From positions 62,001-126,000 of the forward strand of contig CAWIOK010000005.1 in the NCBI GenBank assembly GCA_963837655.1: DNA of 64,000 nt. Reading direction: 5' to 3'. Positions 1-8,188 of the stretch are shown here, one piece after another. The stretch is from CAVVSD01 sp963837655. Its GTDB lineage: Bacteria > Actinomycetota > Thermoleophilia > Solirubrobacterales > Solirubrobacteraceae. Under the pieces are notes generated by a model. It did not search any database and was not told the DNA's origin. It was given only the letters and a program-made list of their open reading frames with translations. The translations under genes and the position numbers were made by a program. How positions within the stretch are numbered: position 1 is the stretch's first letter; the number at the start of each line of letters is the position of its first letter.

Positions 1-1391
1 CCGCGTCCAACAACTCCGTCGACGACATCCGCGACCTGCGCGAGCGCGTCGCCTTCTCGCCCGTGTCCGGCCGGCACAAGATCTACATCCTCGACGAGGC
101 GCACATGCTCTCGCCGCAGGCGTGGAACGCGTTCCTGAAGACGCTCGAGGAGCCGCCGCCGCGCACGATCTTCGTGCTCGCGACGACCGAGGCGCAGAAG
201 GTGCTGCCGACGGTCGTCGATCGCTGCCATCGCTTCGACTTCACGCGCCCGACGGTCGAGCAGATCAGCTCGGTGCTGCGCCGCGTCGCCGGTGAGGAGG
301 GCATCGAGGTGCCCGCCGAGGCGCTCGCGCTGCTGGCGCGCCACGCGACCGGCTCGTTCCGCGACGCGCTCGGCACGCTCGAGCAGCTCGTGACGTACTC
401 GGGCCAGACGATCACGACCCAGGACGTGCTCGCGGTGCTCGGCGTCGCCGACACCGACCTGCTCTTCTCCGCCCTCGACGCGATCGCAGCGCGCGACGCG
501 CGCGAGGCGCTGCTCGGCGCGTCCAGGCTGGTCGACACGGGGCGTGATCCCACGACGTTCGTGAAGGACCTCGAGGCGCACGCCCGCGACCTCATGGTCG
601 TCCAGGCGCTGGGCGAGCTCCCTGCGGAGCTGCGGCTCACGCCGGACCGCGACGCGCGGCTCGTCGACCAGGCGTCGCGGGTGGGGCGCGGCGAGGTCGC
701 GCGCCTGCTCGACCTGCTCGCCTCCGCGCTGGAGGCCGGGCGCAACGGGGCCGACCCGCGCACGCAGCTCGAGCTCGCGCTCGTGAAGGCGGCCTCGCCC
801 GAGGTCGATCCGTCGGTGAAGGCGCTGCTGGCGCGTGTCGAGGCGCTCGAGGGCGGGCCGATCTCGTCGGCAGAGCCTCCGAGATCGGTCGGGAGGGCGT
901 CGGCAGAGCCTCCGCCCTCCCAGTCGGTGCAGACCCCGGAGACTGTGGCTCCCGAGGCTCCGCGCCCGACGCCGCAGGCGGCCGCGCCGGCCTCACTGGA
1001 CGGCCTGCAGGACGTCTGGCCGGCCGTCCTCGACCACCTCAAGACCACGAACGTCCTCTGCGCGAGCGTCCTCGCGGAGTCGCGGCCCGTGGAGCTGCGC
1101 GCCGGTGAGCTGACCGTGGCGTTCCCACTCGGGTCGGAGTTCCTGCGCCGCAAGGCCGACACCGCGAGCTACCGCGAATGCGTCATGGAGGCGCTGAAGG
1201 CCGTCACCGGCCAGGCGCCGACCCTCGCCTACGAGCTGCGCGAGCTCGAGCAGGGCATGGCAGCGGCGGGCGGGACCGACGGTCCCGGCGATCCGCCGCC
1301 GCTGACGGAGGACGAGTGGATCGCGCGCTTCGTGACAGAGTTCGACGCTGAGGAGATCGTCCCCGAGGCGCCCCCGGAGGAGACCGCCTGA
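1..1391 (+). CDS. dnaX: DNA polymerase III gamma/tau subunit, 5' truncated by window edge
   Basis: Clamp-loader ATPase subunit of DNA polymerase III. The frame is open from base 3, so the gene starts upstream of the window; about 462 residues are visible. The N-terminal visible part carries the AAA+ features SNNSVDDIRDLRERV, the Walker B ILDEAH and the sensor-1 region LATTEAQKVLPTVVDRC (SRC-like arginine finger motif). Domain III and a Pro/Ala-rich linker (around residues 280-330) follow, then a tau-like C-terminal region. The stop overlaps the start of ybaB (TGATG). The order dnaX-ybaB-recR is a conserved bacterial cluster. The Walker A and zinc module lie off the window. Confidence 0.95.
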   Translation, partial: ASNNSVDDIRDLRERVAFSPVSGRHKIYILDEAHMLSPQAWNAFLKTLEEPPPRTIFVLATTEAQKVLPTVVDRCHRFDFTRPTVEQISSVLRRVAGEEGIEVPAEALALLARHATGSFRDALGTLEQLVTYSGQTITTQDVLAVLGVADTDLLFSALDAIAARDAREALLGASRLVDTGRDPTTFVKDLEAHARDLMVVQALGELPAELRLTPDRDARLVDQASRVGRGEVARLLDLLASALEAGRNGADPRTQLELALVKAASPEVDPSVKALLARVEALEGGPISSAEPPRSVGRASAEPPPSQSVQTPETVAPEAPRPTPQAAAPASLDGLQDVWPAVLDHLKTTNVLCASVLAESRPVELRAGELTVAFPLGSEFLRRKADTASYRECVMEALKAVTGQAPTLAYELRELEQGMAAAGGTDGPGDPPPLTEDEWIARFVTEFDAEEIVPEAPPEETA

Positions 1392-1816
1392 TGCCGCAGC
1401 CGCCCAACCTGAACAAGATGCTCCAGCAGGCCCAGGAGATGATGGCCCAGCAGCAGCAGGCCCAGGAATCCCTGAAGGAGGAGCGCGTCGAGGCGTCCGC
1501 CGGCGGCGGGATGGTCAAGGTCGTCGCATCGGGCGACCTGCGCCTGCAGTCGGTCACGATCGCCCCCGACGCCGTCGACCCCGAGGACGTCGAGATGCTG
1601 CAGGACCTCGTGACCGCCGCGGTCAACGAGGCGCTGCGCCAGGTCGAGGAGCTCGCAGCCTCCAAGATGGGCGGCGGCATGGGCGACATGGACCCGAACT
1701 CGATGCTCGAGGCTCTCGGCGGCCTTGGCGGCGGACTGCCCGCCGGGGGCGCGCCCGCCGGTCTTCCGCCCGGCGCGCCCAACCGCGCCGCGCGCCGCGC
1801 GCAGAAGAAGAGGTAG
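1391..1816 (+). CDS. ybaB: YbaB/EbfC nucleoid-associated protein
   Basis: Small DNA-binding protein of the YbaB/EbfC family (141 aa; family usually 100-115). It starts NLNKMLQQAQEMMAQQQQAQ, a helical Gln-rich segment, followed by the typical KVVASGDLRLQSVTIAPDAV strand region and a C-terminal helix. The tail is extended by a Gly/Met/Pro-rich low-complexity stretch ending in basic residues (about residues 95-141), which is longer than usual. ATG overlaps the dnaX stop by one base, so it is probably translated by coupling. It is placed, as expected, between dnaX and recR. Confidence 0.93.
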   Translation: MPQPPNLNKMLQQAQEMMAQQQQAQESLKEERVEASAGGGMVKVVASGDLRLQSVTIAPDAVDPEDVEMLQDLVTAAVNEALRQVEELAASKMGGGMGDMDPNSMLEALGGLGGGLPAGGAPAGLPPGAPNRAARRAQKKR

Positions 1817-1819
1817 ACC

Positions 1820-2419
1820 CTGCACGCGCCGCCGGTCCAGCGTCTCATCACCGAGCTCGGCCGGCTGCCGGGCATCGGCGCGCGCACGGCACAGCGGCTG
1901 GCCTTCCACATCCTGCGCAGCACGGACGAGGAGGCCAACGCGCTCTCCACGGCCATCCGCGAGGTCAAGGCGCTCATCCGCCCCTGCCAGGTCTGCTTCA
2001 ACCTCGCCGACGGCCCGCTCTGCACGATCTGCCAGGACGCCCGTCGCGATCCCACCGTGATCTGCGTCGTCGAGGAGGCCGGGGACGTCATCCCGGTCGA
2101 GCGCACCCACGAGTTCCGCGGTCGCTACCACGTCCTGGGCGGCGCCCTGTCGCCGATCGACGGGGTGGACCCCGAGGACCTGCATCTCGCCGAGCTCTAC
2201 ACACGCGTGGAGGCCGACGGGGTGACGGAGGTCGTCATCGCGACGAACCCCACGACGACCGGCGAGGCGACCGCGATGCACATCGCCGACACGCTGCGCG
2301 AGCGCACCCCGGCCGTCGCGGTGACCCGGCTGGCCAGCGGCCTGCCGGTGGGCGCCGACCTCGAGTACGCCGACGAGGTCACGCTGGGCAAGGCCTTCTC
2401 GGGCCGCCGACGGCTCTGA
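1820..2419 (+). CDS. recR: Recombination protein RecR, CTG start
   Basis: Recombinational repair protein of the RecFOR pathway, 199 residues, matching the family length of about 200. Visible parts: helix-hairpin-helix LGRLPGIGARTAQRLAFH, a four-Cys zinc finger (CQVCFN...CTICQD), and a Toprim domain with VVEEAGDVIPVE and the conserved TNPTTTGEATAMHIADTL segment. In this frame the ybaB stop TAG (1814-1816) lies just upstream, and no ATG or GTG occurs before conserved residues. CTG at 1820, preceded by AGAGG at 1809-1813 with 6-base spacing, is therefore the only sensible start. The ybaB stop is 3 bases away. Confidence 0.93.
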   Translation: MHAPPVQRLITELGRLPGIGARTAQRLAFHILRSTDEEANALSTAIREVKALIRPCQVCFNLADGPLCTICQDARRDPTVICVVEEAGDVIPVERTHEFRGRYHVLGGALSPIDGVDPEDLHLAELYTRVEADGVTEVVIATNPTTTGEATAMHIADTLRERTPAVAVTRLASGLPVGADLEYADEVTLGKAFSGRRRL

Positions 2420-2426
2420 CACCCCC

Positions 2427-3467
2427 GTGGTGCGCCGTTGCGCGCCGTGGGCCGGCGCCTTCCTCGCGATTCTCGTCGTCGGCAGGCTGTTCGGTGTCGC
2501 GGGCGTGCCGTCGTCGTACCTGTTCGGCGCGCTGCTCGTCGGGCTGGCGATCGCGCTGGTGCGGCCCGGGCGGCTCGAGGTCCCGCCGGTCGGCTTCCGG
2601 GCCGCGCAGGCCTTCACGGGCGTCGCGCTCGGCGCGTACCTGAAGTCCGACGCGTTGCAGGCGGCCGCGGACGCCTGGGTCGCGGTGACGCTCGTGAGCC
2701 TCGCGACGCTCGCGCTCAGCCTCCTGTGCGGCATCGCGCTCGCCCGCTGGACGAGCCTGGACCGCCCGACGGCGGCGCTCGGGATGGTCGCAGGCGGCGC
2801 CTCCGGCATCGTGGGCATGGCGGCCGAGCTGAAGGCCGACGACCGGCTCGTCGCGTTCATGCAGTACCTGCGGGTCCTCGTCGTCGTCATCGCGACGCCG
2901 GTGCTCATGGCGCTCGTGTTCCCGGGGCACCACGCGGGGACGCCGGACGCGGGCGTCGGGATCTTCGGCGACGCGGAGGGCTGGATCCTGTCCGCGATCC
3001 TCGCGCCCCTCGGCCTGCTCGTCGCGCGGGTGACGCGGCTGCCCGCCGGGGCGCTGCTGGGCCCGATGCTCGTCGCCGGCGCCGTCGGGCTGCTGCTGCC
3101 CGACGGGTTCACCGTGCCGCCCGTCCTGCGCGAGGCGGCGTTCGCCGGCATCGGGCTGCAGGTCGGGCTGCGCTTCACGCTCGCGACGGTCCGCGAGGTC
3201 GGCGCGCTGCTCGTGCCGGTGCTGCTGTGCATCGTCGCGCTCATGGTCGCCTGCTTCGGCCTGGCGGTCGTGCTCGACCTGACGACGTCGGCGACGCTGC
3301 TGGATGCCTACCTAGCGACGACGCCCGGCGGGCTGTACGCGGTCCTGGCCGCGGCGTTCGGCTCCGGCGCGGACACGACGTTCGTGCTGGCGGTGCAGAC
3401 GCTGCGCGTGTTGGTCATGGTGCTGCTCGCGCCTGCCGTCGTTCGTGTGCTGGTGCGGGAACGCTGA
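2427..3467 (+). CDS. AbrB-family membrane protein (putative transporter/regulator)
   Basis: Integral membrane protein of 346 aa with about ten hydrophobic segments, matching the AbrB/ammonia monooxygenase-like family (PF05145). Two halves each contain a Gly-rich repeat: PSSYLFGALLVGL near residue 32 and PAGALLGPMLVAGAVGL near residue 205. The second-half motif YLATTPGGLYAVLAAAFGSG is typical of the family. GTG start, 7 bases after recR, so probably part of the same transcript. The substrate is unknown; the name comes from genetic association with AbrB in E. coli, not from a defined transport activity. Confidence 0.8.
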   Translation: MVRRCAPWAGAFLAILVVGRLFGVAGVPSSYLFGALLVGLAIALVRPGRLEVPPVGFRAAQAFTGVALGAYLKSDALQAAADAWVAVTLVSLATLALSLLCGIALARWTSLDRPTAALGMVAGGASGIVGMAAELKADDRLVAFMQYLRVLVVVIATPVLMALVFPGHHAGTPDAGVGIFGDAEGWILSAILAPLGLLVARVTRLPAGALLGPMLVAGAVGLLLPDGFTVPPVLREAAFAGIGLQVGLRFTLATVREVGALLVPVLLCIVALMVACFGLAVVLDLTTSATLLDAYLATTPGGLYAVLAAAFGSGADTTFVLAVQTLRVLVMVLLAPAVVRVLVRER

Positions 3468-3469
3468 GC

Positions 3470-3475
3470 TAGGCT
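3470..3475 (+). promoter_or_regulatory. -10 element TAGGCT for leaderless lysC transcript
   Basis: TAGGCT ends 8 bases before the lysC ATG at 3484, right after the AbrB-family stop codon. That spacing puts the transcription start at or next to the start codon. The same arrangement recurs at many genes in this window. The -35 is not clear. Confidence 0.5.
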
Positions 3476-3483
3476 CACGCGCG

Positions 3484-4749
3484 ATGTCCGGGACCGTGGT
3501 CATGAAGTTCGGCGGCACGTCCGTCGCCGACGCAGAACGCCTCAAGCGCGCCGCGATGCGCATCGTCGCCAAGCGCGAGCAGGGCAACCGCGTGGTCGCC
3601 GTCCTGTCCGCGCGCGGCAAGACGACCGACGAGCTGATCGCCCAGGCCCAGGAGATCTCCGAGCACCCCGACGCTCGCGAGATGGACATGCTGCTCTCCA
3701 CCGGGGAGCGCCAGTCCTGTGCGCTGTGCGCCATGGCGATCAACGACCTCGGGCACCGCGCGATCTCGCTCACCGGCTCCCAGGCCGGGATCGTCACCGA
3801 CACGTCGCACACGAAGGCGCGCATCCTCGAGGTCCGCGCCGACCGCATCCGCGACGCGCTCGACCAGGACTCGATCGTCCTCGTGGCGGGCTTTCAGGGC
3901 GTGTCGACCACCCGGGACGTCACGACGCTCGGCCGTGGCGGATCGGATACCACGGCGGTCGCGCTCGCCGCGGCCATCGGCGCGGACGTGTGCGAGATCT
4001 ACACCGACGTCGCCGGCGTGTACTCGGCCGACCCGCGGATCGTGCCCGACGCGCGGAAGATCCCCGTCATCTCCTTCGAGGAGATGCTGGAGATGGCGGC
4101 GAGCGGCGCAGGCGTGCTGCAGCTGCGGTCGGTCGAGTACGCCCGCAACCACGGCGTGCGCATCCACTGCCGGTCGAGCTTCGATGCCGCGCCGGGTACC
4201 GTTGTGGTCGGACCGGAGGAAACCGTGGAGCAGCCCCTCATCACCGCCGTCACGCACTCGACCGAAGAAGCTCGCGTCACCCTCGTCGGCGTGCCCGACA
4301 CGCCCGGTGTCGCCGGCCGGATCGCGACGCTGCTGGCCGAGGCGAACATCAACGTCGACATGATCATCCAGAACGAGCCGGTGTCCAGCGGCGCCGGCGC
4401 GGACATGTCGGTCACCGTGCCGCGCACCGACCTGCACGACGCGCGCCTGGCGCTCGAGCCGATGGCCATCGAGCACGGGCTGCGGATCGCCACCGACGAG
4501 GAGATGGGCAAGGTCTCCATCATCGGCGCCGGGATGAAGACGCACCCGGGCGTCGCCGCCAAGGTCTTCACGACGCTCGGCGACGAGGGCATCAACATCG
4601 AGATGATCTCCACGTCGCCGATCAAGATCTCCTGCGTCATCCGCGGCGACCGCGTGCCCGAAGCCGTGCGCGCGCTGCATTCCGCCTTCGAGCTGTCGGG
4701 CGACGGCACCATCCAGGCCGAGCGTCCGTTCGGAGAGTTCGCGTCATGA
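3484..4749 (+). CDS. lysC: Aspartate kinase (lysine-sensitive class, alpha chain)
   Basis: Phosphorylates aspartate, the first step toward Lys, Thr, Met and DAP. 421 aa. The N-terminal kinase domain has VMKFGGTSVAD, LSARGKTTDELI, GFQGVSTTRDVTTLGRGGSD and the substrate-binding IYTDVAGVYSADPR. Two ACT domains follow from about residue 265, with GRIATLLAEANINVDMI and VFTTLGDEGINIEMISTSPIKISC. I chose ATG 3484 over upstream in-frame codons because MSGTVVMKFGG matches the family start and the -10 sits just before. The ATG of asd overlaps the stop (ATGA). An internal start for a separate beta chain is described separately. Confidence 0.95.
   Translation: MSGTVVMKFGGTSVADAERLKRAAMRIVAKREQGNRVVAVLSARGKTTDELIAQAQEISEHPDAREMDMLLSTGERQSCALCAMAINDLGHRAISLTGSQAGIVTDTSHTKARILEVRADRIRDALDQDSIVLVAGFQGVSTTRDVTTLGRGGSDTTAVALAAAIGADVCEIYTDVAGVYSADPRIVPDARKIPVISFEEMLEMAASGAGVLQLRSVEYARNHGVRIHCRSSFDAAPGTVVVGPEETVEQPLITAVTHSTEEARVTLVGVPDTPGVAGRIATLLAEANINVDMIIQNEPVSSGAGADMSVTVPRTDLHDARLALEPMAIEHGLRIATDEEMGKVSIIGAGMKTHPGVAAKVFTTLGDEGINIEMISTSPIKISCVIRGDRVPEAVRALHSAFELSGDGTIQAERPFGEFAS
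4225..4749 (+). other. Internal in-frame start for aspartokinase beta subunit
   Basis: GTG at 4225 in the lysC frame is preceded by GGAGGA at 4215-4220 with 4-base spacing, a better ribosome site than most genes here have. It would give a 174-residue protein starting VEQPLITAVTHSTEEARV and holding only the two ACT domains. Alpha2beta2 aspartokinases of Bacillus and Corynebacterium make such a beta chain from an internal start at the equivalent place. Expression here is inferred. Confidence 0.6.
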
Positions 4750-5783
4750 GAGTCGCTGTCGTCGGGGCCACCGGAGCCGTCGGAACCGATCTCCTGCGCC
4801 TGCTGCGGCTGCGGGGGTTCCCCGCCACCGAGGTCGTCCCGTTCGCCTCCGAGCGCTCAGCCGGCCGCACGGTCGACGGCGCCGACGCGCCCGTGCGCGT
4901 CCTGGCCGACGACACGATCGACGGCTTCGACATCGCCCTGTTCTCCGCGGGCGGCGGCACGTCGCGCGCCTGGGCGGAGAGGTTCGTCGAGCACGGCGCG
5001 ACCGTCGTCGACAACTCCTCGGCCTGGCGGATGCACGACGACGTCCCGCTCGTCGTCTCCGAGGTGAACCCCGACGCCCTCGAGGGTCACCGCGGGATCA
5101 TCGCCAACCCGAACTGCACGACGATGGTCGCGATGCTGCCCCTCAAGGCGCTGCACGACGTCTACGGGCTGCGCGAGATGGTCGCGACGAGCTTCCAGGC
5201 CGCGGGCGGCGCGGGTCAGAAGGGGATCGACGAGCTGGCCGCCCAGGTCCCCGTGCTCTCCGAGGACATGGACGCGCTGCGCACCGACGGCGCGACCGCG
5301 ATGCGGCGCGTGGAGCACAGCGTCCACGCGGACACGCTCGCGTTCAACGTCGTGCCGATGCTCGGCGCGATCGGCGAGGAGGGCTACACCGACGAGGAGC
5401 TCAAGCTCCGCAACGAGTCGCGCAAGATCCTCGACATCCCCGAGCTCGCCGTCTCGCCCACGTGCGTGCGCGTGCCGGTGATGGTCGGCCACGCCGTCGC
5501 GATCCGGGCGACGTTCGAGCGCACGGTCGACCTCGACGAGGCGCTCGCCGCGCTCGCCGCGTTCCCCAACCTCGTGGTGCAGGACGTCCCCACGCCGCTG
5601 GCGTGGGCCGGCCGCGACGAGACGGCCGTCGGCCGCGTCCGCCGCGACCTCGCCGATCCGGAGCACTCGCTGAACCTCTTCGTGGTCGGCGACAACCTGC
5701 TGAAGGGTGCGGCGCTGAACACGGTGCAGCTCGCCGAGCTGCTGCACGAGCGCGGGCTCGTGCGCGCGACCGCCCGCGCGTAG
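4746..5783 (+). CDS. asd: Aspartate-semialdehyde dehydrogenase
   Basis: Reduces aspartyl phosphate to aspartate semialdehyde with NADPH. 345 aa, usual length. N-terminal nucleotide-binding GATGAVGTDLLRLL, then FSAGGGTSRAWAERF, the catalytic cysteine in IIANPNCTTMVAMLPLKALH, and the conserved glutamine region FQAAGGAGQKGIDELA. The C-terminal PTCVRVPVMVGHAV carries substrate-binding residues. ATG overlaps the lysC stop (ATGA), making a coupled lysC-asd operon as in most actinobacteria. Confidence 0.96.
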   Translation: MRVAVVGATGAVGTDLLRLLRLRGFPATEVVPFASERSAGRTVDGADAPVRVLADDTIDGFDIALFSAGGGTSRAWAERFVEHGATVVDNSSAWRMHDDVPLVVSEVNPDALEGHRGIIANPNCTTMVAMLPLKALHDVYGLREMVATSFQAAGGAGQKGIDELAAQVPVLSEDMDALRTDGATAMRRVEHSVHADTLAFNVVPMLGAIGEEGYTDEELKLRNESRKILDIPELAVSPTCVRVPVMVGHAVAIRATFERTVDLDEALAALAAFPNLVVQDVPTPLAWAGRDETAVGRVRRDLADPEHSLNLFVVGDNLLKGAALNTVQLAELLHERGLVRATARA

Positions 5784-6548
5784 GTGCGCCTCCTCACCGG
5801 CGGGCTGCTGGACGACGCCCCGCTGGAGGCCGCGGTCTCGCACGCGCTGCTGGACCGCGTCGGCACCGGCGAGCTGCCGGAGACGTTCCGCATCGCGCAG
5901 ACGCCCGCCATGGTGTCGTTCGGTCGCCTGGACACCCACGCGGCGGGCTTCCCGGACGCCGTGCGCAGCGCGCAGGCGCATGGCTTCGCCGCGGTGCACC
6001 GCCTGGCCGGGGGCCGCGCGGCCGCGTTCCATCCGCAGACGCTCGTCTTCGCCTGGATCGCGGCCGACCCCGAGCCTCAGGCCGGGACGCACGTGCGGTT
6101 CGCGCGCCTGGCCGGCCTCGTCGCCGATGCGCTCGGCGTCCGCGTCGGCGCGATCGCGGGCGAGTACTGCCCTGGTGACTACTCCCTGCACGCGGGCGGC
6201 GTGAAGGTCGGCGGCATCTCGCAGCGGGTCACGAGGTCGGCGAGCTCCACCGAGGGGATGGTCGTCGTGCGCGACGGCGAGCGCATCCGCGACGTGCTCG
6301 TCGCCGTGAACGCCGCGCTCGGCGTCGACTGGGAGCCGCGCACGGCAGGCGATCTCGGCGGCCGGACACTCGAGGACGCTCGCGACGTGCTCGTCGCGGG
6401 CCTCGCGCGTGATCACCTGCTGGAGCACGGCGAGCTGGATGCCGAGACCCTCGCGTTGGCTCGTGGCTACGCGGCCCGCCATGACGCGAGCGACGGGCGA
6501 CCACCGGCGCGGCTTCTCAGCGCTCCGGTGGCCCGAAGCGGTGGCTGA
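5784..6548 (+). CDS. Lipoate-protein ligase A family protein (BPL/LplA/LipB fold)
   Basis: 254-residue protein with the cofactor-transferase fold. It contains RLAGGRAAAFHPQTLVFAWI, equivalent to the RRxxGGGxVxH region of LplA/LipM proteins, and VKVGGISQRV, where the lysine aligns with the conserved catalytic KxxGxAQ lysine. GTG directly abuts the asd stop, so it is probably co-transcribed with lysC-asd. No separate LplB-like domain is present, and the exact activity (ligase, octanoyltransferase or amidotransferase) cannot be told. Its end overlaps the convergent minus-strand gene by 32 bases. Confidence 0.75.
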   Translation: MRLLTGGLLDDAPLEAAVSHALLDRVGTGELPETFRIAQTPAMVSFGRLDTHAAGFPDAVRSAQAHGFAAVHRLAGGRAAAFHPQTLVFAWIAADPEPQAGTHVRFARLAGLVADALGVRVGAIAGEYCPGDYSLHAGGVKVGGISQRVTRSASSTEGMVVVRDGERIRDVLVAVNAALGVDWEPRTAGDLGGRTLEDARDVLVAGLARDHLLEHGELDAETLALARGYAARHDASDGRPPARLLSAPVARSGG

Positions 6549-7290
6549 ACCAGGGAGTCCCGCGGCCGGCTGCGGTCCAGCCGTCGCGCAGCAGTCGTGA
6601 GCGCAGCCGGCCGTGCGCGCGCTGCGCGTCGCGCAGGCTCGCGGGCGGATCGTCGTCCTCGTCCCAGCGGAAGCTGGTCGAGCGCGCGCGGGCCTCGCTG
6701 ATCGCCCGTCCATCGAGCGGCAGCAACCCGAACACCAGACGCTCGCCGATGCGATACCAGACGATCTCATAGGTCGAGGCGGGCGCCTCCGGCGCGCGCG
6801 GAGGCTCTTGCTCGGGCGGCGGGAGGATCGGCGCAGGGACCGGGACGATGGGCTCCGGCTCCGGCTCCGGCTCGGGAGCGGGCTCCGGCTCCGGCTGCGG
6901 CTGCGGCTGCTGCGGCCGGAACGCCGGCGCGAGCGGGACGAGCGTCCCGGTCTGGGTTGCCATCGTGGGACCGCGCGGCGCGACCCGGTGACGCAACCGC
7001 CCGCCCAGCAGCACGAGCGGCGCTCCGACCAGCAGGAGGCCGCCGATCATCCACACGAACGGGTCGACGCCCCCGGACGTCGCCGCGGCGGGTACCGGCG
7101 GAGGTGTGGGCGTCGTGGAAGCGGGCCGGCTCGCCGCTGCCTGCGGCTTCGGGTCCAGCGGGAACTGCTCCCAGAGCTCCGTCGGGGAGCTCACCTCGGT
7201 GGTCGAGCCGGCTCCGGTCGCCTCGGAGGTGGCGACGCCGGCGAGCGCGGCGACGAGGAGGACGAGCGCGGTCGCTCGGCGCCCGGTCAC
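6517..7290 (-). CDS. Membrane protein with Pro/Glu linker and YEIVWYR C-terminal domain (copy 1)
   Basis: Unrecognised 257-residue protein. Layout: signal or TM segment (RATALVLLVAALAGVAT, about residues 5-22), Thr/Pro-rich stretch, second TM (FVWMIGGLLLVGAPLVLLGG, about 78-97), the short motif TGTLVPLAPAF, a Pro-Glu-Gln repeat linker, then an ~80-aa globular domain beginning TYEIVWYRIGERLVFGLLPL and ending PWFSHRFGPP. The same TM/TGTxxPL/linker/domain plan recurs in the gene at 12501, and the domain also at 12068. GTG start overlaps the L,D-transpeptidase stop (GTGA), so it closes the cassette operon. Function unknown; the topology suggests an envelope role. Confidence 0.75.
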   Translation of the reverse strand: MTGRRATALVLLVAALAGVATSEATGAGSTTEVSSPTELWEQFPLDPKPQAAASRPASTTPTPPPVPAAATSGGVDPFVWMIGGLLLVGAPLVLLGGRLRHRVAPRGPTMATQTGTLVPLAPAFRPQQPQPQPEPEPAPEPEPEPEPIVPVPAPILPPPEQEPPRAPEAPASTYEIVWYRIGERLVFGLLPLDGRAISEARARSTSFRWDEDDDPPASLRDAQRAHGRLRSRLLRDGWTAAGRGTPWFSHRFGPPER

Positions 7291-8186
7291 GCCCGCACCG
7301 TCACCGGCGTGCCGACGGGCATCAGCTCGGCGAGACGGCGGATGTCGGCGTTGCGCATCCGGATGCACCCGTGCGACACCGCGCCTGGCAGCAGGTCCGG
7401 CTGGTCGGTGCCGTGGATGCCGATGTAGCCGCCCGCCGGCCAGTCGGTGAGGTCGGCGGAGCGCGCGCTGGTCCCGAACGCGACCGGCCCGTAGGTCGGG
7501 CTGGCGAACCGCGTGAGCTTGTTGCGGATGTAGAAGCTGCCGGTCGGCGTCGTCGCGCCCGGCCGGCCGATGCCGACCGGCGCGCGCAGCACGACCCGGC
7601 CCTCGCGCACGAGCGTCGCCTTGCGCTCGCCGAGGTTCACGACGAGATGCGTGTGCACCGCGGTGAGCCCGCCGATCGCCTCCCGTGGGAGCCAGCCCGT
7701 CGTCCCGTTGGGCAGGACGGCGAGTCGCACGCGCGCCCAGAGCCGCCCGGCGTCGTCGTGGCGGCGGTCGACCACCTCCAGGATGTTGGCCGTGCCCTCC
7801 GGCGTCCGCGTCCCGACGCGGGCGACGGCCGGCGCGTCCGTCGACGGGTGCGTGCGCGCCAGCGCCGGGCGCAGCACGGGCGCCCAGACCGCGGTGCCGC
7901 GTTCGGTGCGGTCCAGCTCGGCAGGCCGGGGGACGTCGACGGCCGGCGGCGGGGCGGCGGGCAGCTTGGCGGCCAGGGCGGCGCCGTCCGAAGGCGACGC
8001 CGCCCGGACCGGGTCATCGTCGGCGGAGCGCCCGACGAGCAGGCCGATCGCGCCCGCGACGATCACGGCGACGACGGCGAGCATCGCCGCCATCCGCAAC
8101 CGGCGCCGCCGTCGCCGTCGCCCGGCGGGGCCGATCGACGCGACGACGTCGCCGCGAGGCGCGCTGGCGGCCACGACGCGCGCCAT
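7287..8186 (-). CDS. L,D-transpeptidase (YkuD), cassette 1
   Basis: 299-residue envelope enzyme. A basic cytoplasmic N-terminus and one TM anchor (MAAMLAVVAVIVAGAIGLLV, about residues 31-50) are followed by an Ala/Pro linker, an SH3-like region (TRTPEGTANILEVV to GTTGWLPREAIGG) and a YkuD domain. The YkuD catalytic signature is complete: HGTDQPDLLPGAVSHGCIRM with the active-site Cys. Such enzymes make 3-3 peptidoglycan cross-links or attach proteins. The start lies 2 bases from the stop of the upstream ferritin-like gene. Its YkuD domain is nearly identical to that of the paralogue at 9567. Confidence 0.9.
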   Translation of the reverse strand: MARVVAASAPRGDVVASIGPAGRRRRRRRLRMAAMLAVVAVIVAGAIGLLVGRSADDDPVRAASPSDGAALAAKLPAAPPPAVDVPRPAELDRTERGTAVWAPVLRPALARTHPSTDAPAVARVGTRTPEGTANILEVVDRRHDDAGRLWARVRLAVLPNGTTGWLPREAIGGLTAVHTHLVVNLGERKATLVREGRVVLRAPVGIGRPGATTPTGSFYIRNKLTRFASPTYGPVAFGTSARSADLTDWPAGGYIGIHGTDQPDLLPGAVSHGCIRMRNADIRRLAELMPVGTPVTVRA

Positions 8187-8188
8187 GC

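Noticed and set aside
1229..3244. 671-codon minus-strand frame across ybaB, recR and the AbrB-type gene
   Set aside because: Low-complexity Arg/Ala/Ser translation and three recognisable genes opposite it.
6840..6910. GGCTCC repeats as a possible CRISPR or satellite
   Set aside because: They code the Pro-Glu linker of the YEIVWYR protein in frame; no spacers.
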